This document shows, in pieces, positions 54,496-64,000 of a stretch of 64,000 bases of DNA. The DNA comes from Usnea hakonensis. Taxonomy: Eukaryota; Ascomycota; Lecanoromycetes; Lecanorales; Parmeliaceae. Numbering within the stretch: the first letter of the stretch is position 1; every line of letters begins with the position of its first letter. Made by a program: the position numbers and the translations under genes. The notes under the pieces were generated by a model. That model did not search any database and was not told the DNA's origin. It was given only the letters and a program-made list of their open reading frames with translations. Location: the NCBI GenBank assembly GCA_013423325.1, contig BLJB01000115.1, positions 62,001 through 126,000 on the forward strand, read 5' to 3'.

Positions 54496-54974
54496 TGCTG
54501 AATTTGAGATCGGAGAAAGATATCATTGTCCGAGACATTTGAATTATCGATGACAGGCTGCGTAGCTGCGTAGATTGACAACACCTTTTTGAGGGAGATT
54601 TTTCACAAAAGTGAAGCCGGGCAAGTTGAAGAAATCTTGTGATTGGCTGAGTCTGCTTTGCGGATTTAGTAAAGTACCGGTGAAATTGCGACTTTTCTTA
54701 CTCTCCAACAAAGACTTCATTTATGAACATGGGTATGCATACTTCTAAGACTGCCATATCCCTACCTCTCAACCCAGGTATCCGTCTTCATTGCATCTTT
54801 CAGTCATCGTACCTATCACCTGTGGGAATCTAGGCTGCGACACGCCAGCTCCATTACATGCCAAACCCGCCTGAGTCCATCCAATCATCTTTTATCCAGC
54901 CGCTCACAATACAGTCCTGTGTATCATCTATCAATTGCGCGCCAAAGCCTCCAAGTCTAAACGGAAAAGAAGAG
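54496..54974. other. Intergenic
   Basis: May contain eroded sequence of the pseudogene's 5' part and the promoter of the first C2H2 gene. No intact frame is supported. Confidence 0.4.
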
Positions 54975-55876
54975 ATGCCGCAGTACGATTGACCTGGGCA
55001 TTCCAATAAATTGCGCGAATGAGCTCGCTGACGTGATACAGAGCAATCTACCAATGTGAGCCGTGCAACAGATACTTCGGAAGTAAACAAGCTATAGAGA
55101 GCCATTGGATCAATTCTAGCCGCCATGCATGGTGCCGTCGCTGTAATCGATTTTTCGTATCCAATGAAGCTGTCGAGAGTCATTGGGCACATTCTCAGAA
55201 ACATTGGATTTGTGACGTTTGTAATTTGGACTTTGAGAGCAAGGAAGACCGGCTCGATCACTTTAAGACAAATTCGAACCATCATGTTTGCGGCAGCTGT
55301 GGGAAAGATTACAGTACGGCTGCAAAGCTCCGGGAAGTAAGTCAAATGACGCAAACCTACGGCTAGAATAAGTCATTGATGAATTCCTAGCACTCCCTTA
55401 TACATATGTCTAAAGACATCAAATGCTGGTGCTGTTCTAAATTGTTCAGTCGATACTCCTTAATGCTCTCCCATCTGGAGTCCGAATCCTGTCAAACTAC
55501 CCGCGTTCGAATGGACAAACTTGCAGCTGAGTACAGCCTATCTGGTCACTATGTGATACCCGGCTGCCGAGAGTACTTGCACTCCGGCATGAGAGAGACC
55601 TACCAATCCAAGCCAATCTTCAAACACAGCACCAAAAGTTTCGGCTGCGATAAATGCAACCGGGCTTTTCTCTCAGACGAGATCATGTCGGCGCACATAA
55701 AATCCACCATTCACCATCCTCTTGTATTCAAGTGTCCTGGCTGCCAGGCCAAATCTGCAACGATCAGTGCCCTTGTTGCGCACATAGAGGCCAAGACTTG
55801 TTCAGAGGGCATCAGTTACGGAACTCGCAGTGTTGGGAAAATGCTTCGCCATCTCTGGCAGAATATTAACAGCTGA
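54975..55876 (+). CDS. Multi-C2H2 zinc finger protein 1
   Basis: Three exons: 54975-54982 (ATG plus five bases), 55042-55336 and 55391-55876, giving 262 aa. Introns are 59 and 54 bp; the first has a GCTGAC branch-like site before ATACAG. The fingers come in close succession: YQCEPCNRYFGSKQAIESHW, AWCRRCNRFFVSNEAVESHW, WICDVCNLDFESKEDRLDHF, HVCGSCGKDYS, CWCCSKLFSRYSLMLSHLES, FGCDKCNRAFLSDEIMSAHI and FKCPGCQAKSATISALVAHI. Adjacent C2H2 arrays with degenerate linkers occur in many uncharacterised mould proteins and may bind nucleic acid or protein. Exon 2 has no internal ATG, so length-based calling misses it. It is paralogous to the gene at 59180. Confidence 0.8.
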
Positions 55877-56549
55877 GATAAGGCCCCAAGACACCTGTAG
55901 TACTTTTCGCGAAGTGGGGTGAAGATCATTCCTCTTGCTGGTGGTGAATGCTTGAGGCCATAGCACCATGGTCAGTTCAACCTACTCTCGTCAAATACCT
56001 ATATGCTAACCCGAAATAATATGTGTCAGAACAAGGACTTTCAATGATTGTATGCAGCTTCAATAGTGGCAATTACACGTTCTTCCAAACCAGCTCAGGC
56101 AACTGATTTAGAGTCATGTTGCGTCAGCTACTTTTTCTCGGCGCATTTCGAATTCCTAAAGCATGGCTTGTATGAACTCCTCCTACCACAAGAACTTAGA
56201 GTCAAGAACATTCAACGTTTCTTTTTTTGTGATGCCAAGGTATCTGAAAAGATACAGGCCGTCTCATGATGTCCCCACAGCGCTCTTGCGAGGCATTCTA
56301 AAGTCCGATTGCGTAGCTCACTTATACGCCTCTGCCACAAAAGATGTCGAGATTCACAATTCACTTTCTTTCTGATATCGTAGCTTTCTATTCAATAAGA
56401 AAACATTTTAGCCTCGCGCTTCCATGAGGTGTTCTTTCCAATTCTCACGTACGTCCCGCATGCTAGGCAAGCTAGATCTTATCACGATGGACCAGAAGAA
56501 GCACGTCATAGATATTACTTTAATATGTGATTCTCACTAAGCATAATCA
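55877..56549. other. Convergent intergenic region
   Basis: Between C2H2 gene 1 (+) and the J-domain gene (-). No supported frames. Confidence 0.5.
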
Positions 56550-57843
56550 TCAGTCATACTCGTAAAAATCCTCACTATCACCGCCAACAAACTCATACCG
56601 CCGCTCAGAGACCCTCCCCTTCTTCGACTTCCCTTTCAAATCCTGCCGACAGCTCGCACAAGCCACCATCTTGCAGCCCGGACACTCAAACACGAACCGG
56701 CCTTGAACAACATGACAACGACTACAGGCCTGCCTCCCCTCTATCTTGGGCCAAAACCGATCATGTCGGCAGGAACGCCCCGTCGCTGCTCCCGACCCAT
56801 TTGTCCTCTTGGCCTTTCGAGCCGCCTCTTCCGCCGCCCGCATAGCCTTTGTTTGGTTCTCTGCTTCCTTGCACCGTCTCTCCGCCGCCGCTAGCCTCTG
56901 TGCCAAGTCTTGCGCCTCCTGTGCCGCTTGAGCTTTGCGGGCTTCGCGAGCTTCTTCGGCCGCCCGCGCCGCGCGGTCAGCACACTCCTTTTGCTCTCGA
57001 GCCATCCTCTCGCGCATTTCCTGCGCCGCTCGAGTTCGGGCTTCTTGTTCCATTCTCGCTTTCCGTGCCCTCGTCTCTGCTTCCACTTGCCTCTTATCCG
57101 CTTCCACCTGTTGCCTCTCGAGTGTGATCTTGCGCTCCGTGTTTTGCAGCGCTGATTGCAGTCTTTGAAGCCTGCCGTTTTTCTCAACCAGCTCGGATTC
57201 TTTGATGGTCTTGCTAGCGCGCCTGTGGAGACGTGTGGTGTCCCGCTCCTGGATTTTCTCTTCCGTTTCGCGCACTTTCCCATGAGTGAGATATGTCCAC
57301 CAGCTATTACGCTGCTTCTCCTCTCTCAAATTCTCCTCGTCTTCATCTTGGATCCGCTGCAGATCTGCGTTGAGTCTTCTAATCGCCCGGGAGAGCTCGA
57401 AGATGTCAGTATCCAGCGTCGTCTTGGCCAGTACCAAATCTCGAAGGCGTTCTTGGCGTGTAAATTCCTCTTTCTGGGCCTTCGCTTTTGCTTCAGCCGT
57501 CCGCTTTGCCGATTCTTGCTCGGCCCATAGGGTTTCTCTGATGCCAGCCCATCTCAGGTTGTACAATTGTCGTTTCAAAGGGTCACTTATGGTGTCATAA
57601 GCATTTTGAAGCTTTTGTCAGCAACAGCAGTCAGACACCAACGCTCGATAACAACAGTCCAATTTGGAGAGTTGGTATGAGACTTACTAGCTGGAACACC
57701 GCTGTCGAGTCGCCGTTGAGGTTCTTGTCAGGATGTCGAATTTTGGCCAGTCGCCGGTAGCTCTTAGTTACAACTTCGACGGTGGCAAGATGAGAAATCT
57801 CGAGGACGGCATAGTAGTCGACGTTGAGCTCAACAGGCGCCAT
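56550..57843 (-). CDS. J-domain protein with long coiled coil and Cys-rich C-terminus
   Basis: Two exons: 57843-57688 and 57611-56550, separated by a 76-bp intron, giving 405 aa. The J domain spans residues about 7-70 (VDYYAVLEISHLATVEVV, HPD at 37-39, AYDTISDPLKR), so Hsp70 stimulation is expected. Residues about 75-315 are an almost continuous Arg/Glu/Ala-rich coiled coil or single alpha-helix. A conserved-looking C-terminal module follows with paired cysteines (CRHDRFWP, CSRCHVVQGRFVFECPGC, CASCRQDL) that could bind zinc, then an acidic end. This architecture does not match the classical DnaJ classes. It may be a specialised co-chaperone; clients are unknown. Confidence 0.85.
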
Positions 57844-59179
57844 AACGCCTTGATCGCAGACATGGCAGTCTGAAGGTAGGTTCGTAGCGGCAGAAGTGTT
57901 ACGATGACTAAAATATGCAGGGTCAAATAATTCCACCAATCAAGGCGGGTTACTAATTACATCAGTCGACCTGAGTGAAGTGAGGTTTGAGTGCCGAACG
58001 TCTCAAGCCAATCTCTTTGCCAGAGAATAAGTCAGTCATCAGCGCCCTTTTCGCAGCACTATGTGGCCTTCCGAACATTTTGAAGCTGTCACCATACTGA
58101 AGGAGCTCGAAGCATACTTGAAGTTTAGATACTACCAGCACAGGAACGGCCCGTTTTGGGGGCGCTCTTACTGTCAAATTCCTGCACATGACTGGAGTAG
58201 CGGTCGCTTCAGTGAAGACCACGATGCAGCTCTAAAATGACTGGTAACAATAATTTCACGGTGCGAGTTTCACTGTATGGCTCGGAGTGTATGTTGCCCG
58301 GCTGGCTGTTGTACATGGGGTCATGGTAGTGGCTTTCGGATATAAGTAAAGGAACTGGCTAAAAAGCTCTCATCTCTAATTTGGGAGAGAAATTTTTTTT
58401 AGAAATGTTGGAGAAGTGTATCGTGAGAAACGGACAGTGTTTGTCTCCAAAAATTTCATGCATGGAAGCATCTCAAATGTTGGTGAAGAAGTCTAAAATG
58501 ATTGAGGCGCAGTATCAATCTTTACATTTTCGCCTACAGATGCTATTAGGCATCAATGGGTCGGAATCATGACAAGGATTTTGACCTTTGCAGAATGCTT
58601 ATGCCATGGTTCGCTTTGTTGCGTGCCTCACCTGTTATGTGAGTCACAAGGCAGTCGCAAGGTAACAGTTGGGGGAAGGCTGTTGCCGCCTCCAAGTACT
58701 GCTGTTCGGACGGAAGCATACTTTGTTGACGTTACTTTCTGCCCTCATTTGCCTTGGAGCAGCACCTCGCAAATCATATAGAGGTGGTTCCCGTTTTATC
58801 CTTCCGCCTGATCGTCATCTCCACAGGAAAGACCAGAGTGTACTCGGCGTGATGGTGGTTTTTAGTTTCAATATTCGATTTCATAATTTTACTGATCTCG
58901 TCCCGTTCTAGCAACCCTCTCTGGACACCATCTTTCTCCTGCAACTAGAAAATATGAGGCGTAAATAATCGGCGGGGCGGAGCCGAACTCGCTTTTCGTC
59001 CGTTGTCCAGGCAGAAGCACATCCTGATTTCTCGTTGCTCGCTACTTTTATAAACTATCCCAGATCAGAAGGAAGAGCTTCATTCTTTTCAATTAAACAT
59101 CGTCTTTACAAGCGTTCGAGTGCATCAAGGTGACCGCGACACTCCAGAGCTCCGTCTTGGAGCAGAAGCTCTTGACCCT
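57844..59179. other. Divergent intergenic region, J-domain gene / C2H2 gene 2
   Basis: Frames at 57962-58222 (-) and 58381-58572 (+) have weakly protein-like composition but no family. CTTTTATAAAC near 59045-59056 could be a TATA element for C2H2 gene 2. Confidence 0.45.
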
Positions 59180-60185
59180 ATGGTAGGATTCTGGGGCTCT
59201 CGCGAGACCATAGTCGAGATGCCAAATCGGATACCTGGTAGCTGGACTAAATTTCAGCGACAAAGACCAACACGGCGATCTGCCAGGGGAAGCGAGTATC
59301 CACCATACACAACCCGTGCTCCAAATTGTCAGTATGGAGTGAACGGATCCATTCCAAACCATTCAGGTCAAGATATATTTGCTTGGTGCTGTCATCGGGA
59401 ATTTCCTTCCATGCGTGCGCTGCGTGAACACCAGCAAACGAGCGTTCAGCATGGCGGCTGGCACTCTGACTTTCTCTTTCCTGATCACCCTTACACCGCT
59501 GATTTTCAAGAGGTAAAGTATCCCAATTCAGGTTCTACCAATTACTGTTCTAATAGGTCAACAGCCGAAGAAACAGGTAAATTCAAAGCAACGACCTTGT
59601 TGGGGTTGCAACGATTGGAAGCACTTTTCGAATCTCTCAGAAATGCTGAGGCACATCGAAGACCGCGAATGCCGTAGTCACTGGACGATAAGACAAATCA
59701 ACGCCCTAGCAGAGGAGTGCAATGGATTCTCACGATTTATCATTCCAGGGCGACAAGACTGGTTCCATAAAGGAGCTCCTCGAACCAAACCACAGAAAAC
59801 TGACTACGACCAGTACAACGATTGGTATTCTTGTTCCAACTGTGGCGCAGTTTACGAGAACATGTCTGAGCTTAAGGAACACCTCAGAGACCGAGAGTGC
59901 TGTTACGACTATCCCTCTGTTTTGCGATGTCCCTCATGTCCGGAGTCCGGATTCGAAAGACTGAGTGATCTGGTTCAACATTTAGAGCAACAAAGATGTC
60001 AGACAGGTTGTGCCAAAGCGTGGGTGACAGGCCTGTTCCAGAGTTTCAAAAGGAAATTTGAAGATCTAGGCGCACAGCGGAGAATGGGGATGGATCAAGA
60101 TGAGCTTCTAGTCGACGAAAGAAGACCAGGAAGATCGCGAGTCAACATGAGAGATTTTTACGATGATGACTTCTGGTTGGAGTGA
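59180..60185 (+). CDS. C2H2 zinc finger protein 2
   Basis: Two exons: 59180-59512 and 59565-60185 (52-bp intron), giving 317 aa; no earlier in-frame ATG is apparent. Fingers visible are AWCCHREFPSMRALREHQQ, RPCWGCNDWKHFSNLSEMLR with HIEDREC, YSCSNCGAVYENMSELKEHL and LRCPSCPESGFERLSDLVQH. The region after finger two (INALAEECNGFSRFIIPGRQ) aligns with KLAAEYSLSGHYVIPGCREY of C2H2 protein 1, and the last fingers also correspond, so the genes are diverged paralogues. The C-terminus is acidic and aromatic (DFYDDDFWLE). Molecular role unknown. Confidence 0.8.
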
Positions 60186-60626
60186 GGTCCAGAGGGAGTA
60201 CCTATGAAGGAAGTCTGAGGCCAAGCTTTCTATTAATTACTTATGAGAAAGCTACGACTTAGGATTTGTATTGGTGTTCTTAGCGAATATCATGCAAGGA
60301 AAGGGAAAAAGTCCACTTCAAAGCGTGCGTTCCAGTTGCGTTACTGTGTATTATGTGGGCCCTTGCTGGGCTTATATGACAAGGTCAAACTCGGTTAGAG
60401 TACTTACTTAGTAGGTCAAACTCGGCTAGAATACAACATAGTGGCTCTGATCCGCGGGCAAGAAATTTAAAGTAAGACAGCGATAGTGCTTACAGGCGAC
60501 AAAGGTACTTACTTAGTAAAATATTGATTTCGTCACTGCGATAATTTTTTTCTCACCGATCATATCGCTAGCGAGATTTTACCGTATCTTCTAGGGGCCA
60601 AATTCCAACATTTTATTACGAGTACG
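60186..60626. promoter_or_regulatory. Promoter region of the FAD monooxygenase with direct repeats
   Basis: GGTCAAACTCGG(T/C)TAGA(G/A)TAC occurs at about 60383 and 60414, with CTTACTTAGTA after the first copy and again near 60510. The copies differ only by transitions. They could be binding sites or a small tandem duplication. Confidence 0.4.
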
Positions 60627-62024
60627 ATGGAGATCATACCTACTCTAAGCCTTACGGCTCGGTCTTTCGGTCACCACTGCAACGTCCGGCCCGTCCTGAA
60701 TCTGCTAGGAACGAATATTAGAAGAGCAGAGAGGAACAGGCGCTTCAATGCTCCATCACTGTCGTTACCAATGTCGCGCCCCAACATCCTCATCTCTGGT
60801 TCCGGCATCGCGGGTTGTGTCTTCTCATTCTGGCTGCTTCGTGCCTATCCCAACGCCAACGTCACTATAGTTGAGCGCGATCCTTCCCTCCGCTTGACTG
60901 GCGCCAGTGTCGACATACGCAGCTCAGCTGTAGACATCATTAAATGGATGGACGCGGAACAGGACATTCGCAATCAGGCCACAAAGGAAGAGGGTGTCCA
61001 ATTCGTAGACGCAAATGGCAAGGCCGTGGCGACATTCAAAGCGACAGGCAGATCAGACATTCAGAGCATCACATCCGAATTCGAGATCTTCCGTGGAGCG
61101 CTTGCGAAAATTTTCGTCGATCCAATCATAAAGCGGGTGAATACCATCTTTGACGAGTCTGTCGACCACTTTGAGCAGCGCGACGACGGAGTTATCGTCA
61201 CGTTCGCAAAGAGCAAGCAAGTGAAGACCTATGACCTTCTCGTTGCTGCAGATGGCATTGGCTCAAAGATCCGTGGCATGATGCTAAATAGCAATCCCAA
61301 GGAGCAATTCTACGGCGAGGGCGTTCAGGGAGCATATTTCACCATCAAGAGCGACCTGCTGCAGGGCAGCCGCCTGGCAAAATGGTACAACACGACGGGT
61401 GGACGGGTCGTCTTCTTGCGCCCTGATCCCGATCCTACTGGCCGTACGAGAGGTCATCTTATCAATGTGACCACGAGTAGAGAAACTGAAAGGAGGGAGA
61501 GACTCGATAAGGCTCTTCGCGACGGCCATGAAAGCTATATGCAGCTGATGGAAGAATTATTCAGCGACGCAGGCTGGATGGCCTCAGAGGTGCTGCAAAG
61601 CATGCGCCAAAGCGACGACTTCTACTGTTCTGCGTTTGGGCAGGTCAGATCACCCAAAATACACGATGGCCGCGTAGTCCTACTAGGCGATGCCGGCTAC
61701 GCAACACCCGGCTTCGGCACCAGTCTCGCAATTATGGGCGGCTACGTTCTTGCTGGAGAGCTGTTGAGTCATCCTGGCGATGTCAAAACGGCATTGAAGC
61801 AATATGAAGCCTTCATGCTACCGACCGTAAAGAAATCTCAGGGCGGGGATGGGATGATGCAATACCTCAATCCGCAAACGCGATGGGGCCTTAGAACCAG
61901 GGATGCGATTTTGGGTTTCGTGACATGGGCAAAGCTGGATACCATGGCGATAGCTGCAGCCTCGGTGCTGGGTTTCACAGAGCAGAAGATCCCATTACCA
62001 GATTATCAATGGCCGGCTAAATAA
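60627..62024 (+). CDS. FAD-dependent monooxygenase (UbiH/TetX-like)
   Basis: Single exon. ATG 60627 gives 465 aa with a basic N-terminal extension; the internal ATG 60771 gives 417 aa starting MSRPNILISGSGIAG, where family members usually begin. From the second start, the FAD-binding GxGxxG lies at 10-15, followed by TIVERDPSLRLTGASVDIR, LLVAADGIGSKIRG (DG motif), and VVLLGDAGYATPGFGTSLAI (GD motif binding FAD ribityl). It probably hydroxylates an aromatic or polyketide-like substrate with NAD(P)H and O2. No pathway partner is adjacent. It is the last intact gene before the AT-rich block, 246 bp away. Confidence 0.9.
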   Translation: MEIIPTLSLTARSFGHHCNVRPVLNLLGTNIRRAERNRRFNAPSLSLPMSRPNILISGSGIAGCVFSFWLLRAYPNANVTIVERDPSLRLTGASVDIRSSAVDIIKWMDAEQDIRNQATKEEGVQFVDANGKAVATFKATGRSDIQSITSEFEIFRGALAKIFVDPIIKRVNTIFDESVDHFEQRDDGVIVTFAKSKQVKTYDLLVAADGIGSKIRGMMLNSNPKEQFYGEGVQGAYFTIKSDLLQGSRLAKWYNTTGGRVVFLRPDPDPTGRTRGHLINVTTSRETERRERLDKALRDGHESYMQLMEELFSDAGWMASEVLQSMRQSDDFYCSAFGQVRSPKIHDGRVVLLGDAGYATPGFGTSLAIMGGYVLAGELLSHPGDVKTALKQYEAFMLPTVKKSQGGDGMMQYLNPQTRWGLRTRDAILGFVTWAKLDTMAIAAASVLGFTEQKIPLPDYQWPAK

Positions 62025-62270
62025 AGATGGCACCCTTACCCACTCGAAAGTAACATGCGTGTCTCCTCTCTGGTGATTGGAGTACAGGTCGTTGGATAGA
62101 AGTTGTTAAGAAACGGGACTACCACCAAGAAGGTGTTGATGCCTGGTACCCAACTTGATACCACAGTAACACATTGGTTTTACCGAATTCAAAATTATGT
62201 ACGTATTTCGCGGATCATCTTGAACGTCTTATCTGGTAGGAAACCTACCTCTCATGGACATGACATTGAG

Positions 62271-62423
62271 TTATTAGGTAGTATAACGATTGTGTTGTAG
62301 GCTGTATTCCCATCGAATTCTCCTCTTAGTTTACGGTCCTTACTTTAATTTCTTGTCTATCTACCCCTAGTCCAATCTTAGTCGTAGTCTATTATTGTTC
62401 GCTATTCGGAAATTTATAGCTAT
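62271..62423. repeat. Copy 1 of a 153-bp direct repeat at the AT-rich boundary
   Basis: Starts TTATTAGGTAGTATAACGAT and ends AAATTTATAGCTAT. A second copy lies about 500 bp downstream. Copy 1 keeps most of the ancestral G/C bases. Confidence 0.9.
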
Positions 62424-64000
62424 ATAAAGATATTGTCTCGCTTTATCTTCGACTAAGTAATAATACTATATAGATAATTATAATAACGCTATAATATATA
62501 TTAAATAAGAGGATATAATAATTATATTTAAAGATTTACTATTATTTATCTTCGCTCTCTCTTTTTTTCTAATCCTTAATAGAGATATAAATCCGAACTA
62601 ATAGTAAAGTAGTACTAATAGATATAATCCCTAGTAAATTTATCTACCTTTAATAGAAATATAATATATCGGACGATACTTTACTTACTAAAATAGATAT
62701 CTAGCTACGTAGGGATAAAATAGATCTAGGTAATAATTATTAGCTTAAAGCTATAATTCCGTTTAGAATATTTATTAGGTAGTATAACGATTATATTATA
62801 GGCTATATTCCCGTTAAATTCTCCTCTTAGTTTATAGTCTTTACTTTAATTTCTTATCTATCTACCCCTAGTCTAATCTTAGTCGTAGTCTATTATTATT
62901 CGCTATTCGGAAATTTATAGCTATTGGATTAGATTGGAATTTATACTCGTATCTATCTAACTATATAAAAGATAATTACGGGAAGCTCTATAGTAATACT
63001 ATAAAGGAAACCTTTATAATATTATTATTACTAGGGTAAAAAATCTTACTATACTCCTATTTATCTTTACTATTTTAAGTCTATATACTATCTTTAACTA
63101 TTATCGCTTAATATTATCTACGCTTGTATTTCTCTATTCTCTTTATACTAATATTAGTATCCCTTAGGTTACTCTACCCCTATATAACTAGTCTTTTACT
63201 AGGGAATACTAGCCTAGAAAGCCGGATTAAATTAGTTATTTAATTAATACCCTCGCCTCTCTTAAGGTAGTTAGTATTCTCCGTAGATTATTAGTTTCTA
63301 TAGACTTTAAAAGTACTAGTCTAAATTATCCTAGCCTTAAATAGAAGATAAGAATATATTTAATATTCTATTTTAACTAGTTATATTCGTAGCTAGTTAT
63401 ATAGATATCTAGAATCTTATAATAAAAGAGGAACTATATTAGCCCGATCTTCTCTATTTATATCTAGATTAGGGCGGAGCTTTCGGCTTTTATAAAATTA
63501 TAGTAAAGTATTCTTCTCATTTTCTAGTTTTTAGGACCCTAAACTAGTATCTTTTTATTTTCGAGTATACTCGTATAATAGCCTTTCTATAGAGTATACT
63601 AGATTATATTACTCTAGCTCTATACTCTTTTTTTTATTATCTTTATCTTCTTCCTTTCTCTCTTTCTTATATTATATTATTTCTACTCTCCTCTAAAGAG
63701 GATACCCTCGGTCTATAAGTACTTCTTTATTATAGATATTAATAATATCTTTACTTTATAATCTCGCTTCCCTTAGAGTACTCTATAAATACGTATATTT
63801 CTAATTTTTATAACCTCGTATACGCCTCTAAGAGCTTAATAATAGAGGATTACTAGATCTAAAGAGATTTATATAGAGGGAATATCTATCTCTATTTTTA
63901 GTTCCTTAATATTTATCGCCTTATATACTCTCGAGATATATTTTAGATATTTATTCTAGATTATTTCTAGTTATCTTTTTAATATCTTTATTACTCTTTA
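62424..64000. repeat. RIP-degenerated AT-rich repeat sequence
   Basis: The sequence becomes strongly AT-rich and loses nearly all CpA and TpG dinucleotides, while TpA is very abundant. Both strands are full of stop codons and no gene is present. In Pezizomycotina this is the mark of repeat-induced point mutation of duplicated, usually transposon-derived, DNA. The original element cannot be identified by eye. The block continues past the window end. Confidence 0.85.
62772..62924. repeat. Copy 2 of the 153-bp direct repeat
   Basis: Ungapped match to copy 1. Differences are G-to-A or C-to-T, nearly all with the lost base in copy 2, mostly at TpG or CpA sites. This fits two copies of one repeat mutated to different degrees by RIP. 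Confidence 0.9.

Noticed and set aside
58381..58572. 63-codon plus-strand frame
   Set aside because: Weakly protein-like, but no known family, promoter or exon partner.
1..64000. tRNA, rRNA and CRISPR features
   Set aside because: No convincing tRNA box A/B pair, no rRNA sequence and no regularly spaced repeats were seen; CRISPR is not expected in a fungal nuclear genome.

Overview
The window reads as nuclear DNA of a filamentous ascomycete (Pezizomycotina). Genes lie on both strands and are not in operons. They carry short GT-AG introns, mostly 47-76 bp, and CT-rich or CA-rich leaders precede ATG starts. The families are typical of moulds: a Cut12-type spindle pole protein, Pex23/Pex30-family peroxin, SAT4-like 7TM protein, AflR-type Zn2Cys6 regulator and Apple-like surface protein. 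The last 1.7 kb looks mutated by RIP (repeat-induced point mutation). I cannot name the species. All gene models were spliced by eye from reading frames, splice signals and remembered family consensus; no searches were run.

1-24 kb: a 3' gene end at base 1, a small membrane-protein candidate, a secreted expansin-like protein (-), an MFS transporter (+), Cut12 (+), an arabinose-dehydrogenase-like aldo/keto reductase (-), PAM16/TIM16 (-) divergent from a DysF-domain peroxin (+), then two tiny metallothionein genes (+) about 0.9 kb apart. Glucosidase II beta (+) converges on RTF2 (-).

24-46 kb: a large BTB-like protein (+) divergent from RTF2, a poorly resolved hypothetical gene, a SAT4-like rhodopsin-domain gene with an apparent frameshift, a small heat shock protein with a step-type heat shock element upstream, a 33-codon micro-ORF candidate, a 1328-aa disordered protein, and a TRF4-type poly(A) polymerase (-) whose C-terminal tail carries a duplicated motif.

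46-64 kb: an accessory-looking segment. It holds a short AflR-type regulator and a DHA2 exporter (both -), an Apple-like gene cut by a stop codon, and a membrane-protein pseudogene with two frameshifts and a nonsense codon. Two paralogous multi-C2H2 genes (+) flank a J-domain/coiled-coil/Cys-rich protein (-). An FAD monooxygenase (+) ends 246 bp before a sharp boundary into the AT-rich block, which contains a 153-bp duplicated segment whose copies differ only by transitions.

Most of the first 46 kb is ordinary housekeeping (ER glycoprotein quality control, mitochondrial import, peroxisome shaping, RNA surveillance, spindle pole). The more unusual content is the metallothionein pair, the C2H2/J-domain trio and the decaying, RIP-bounded right end.
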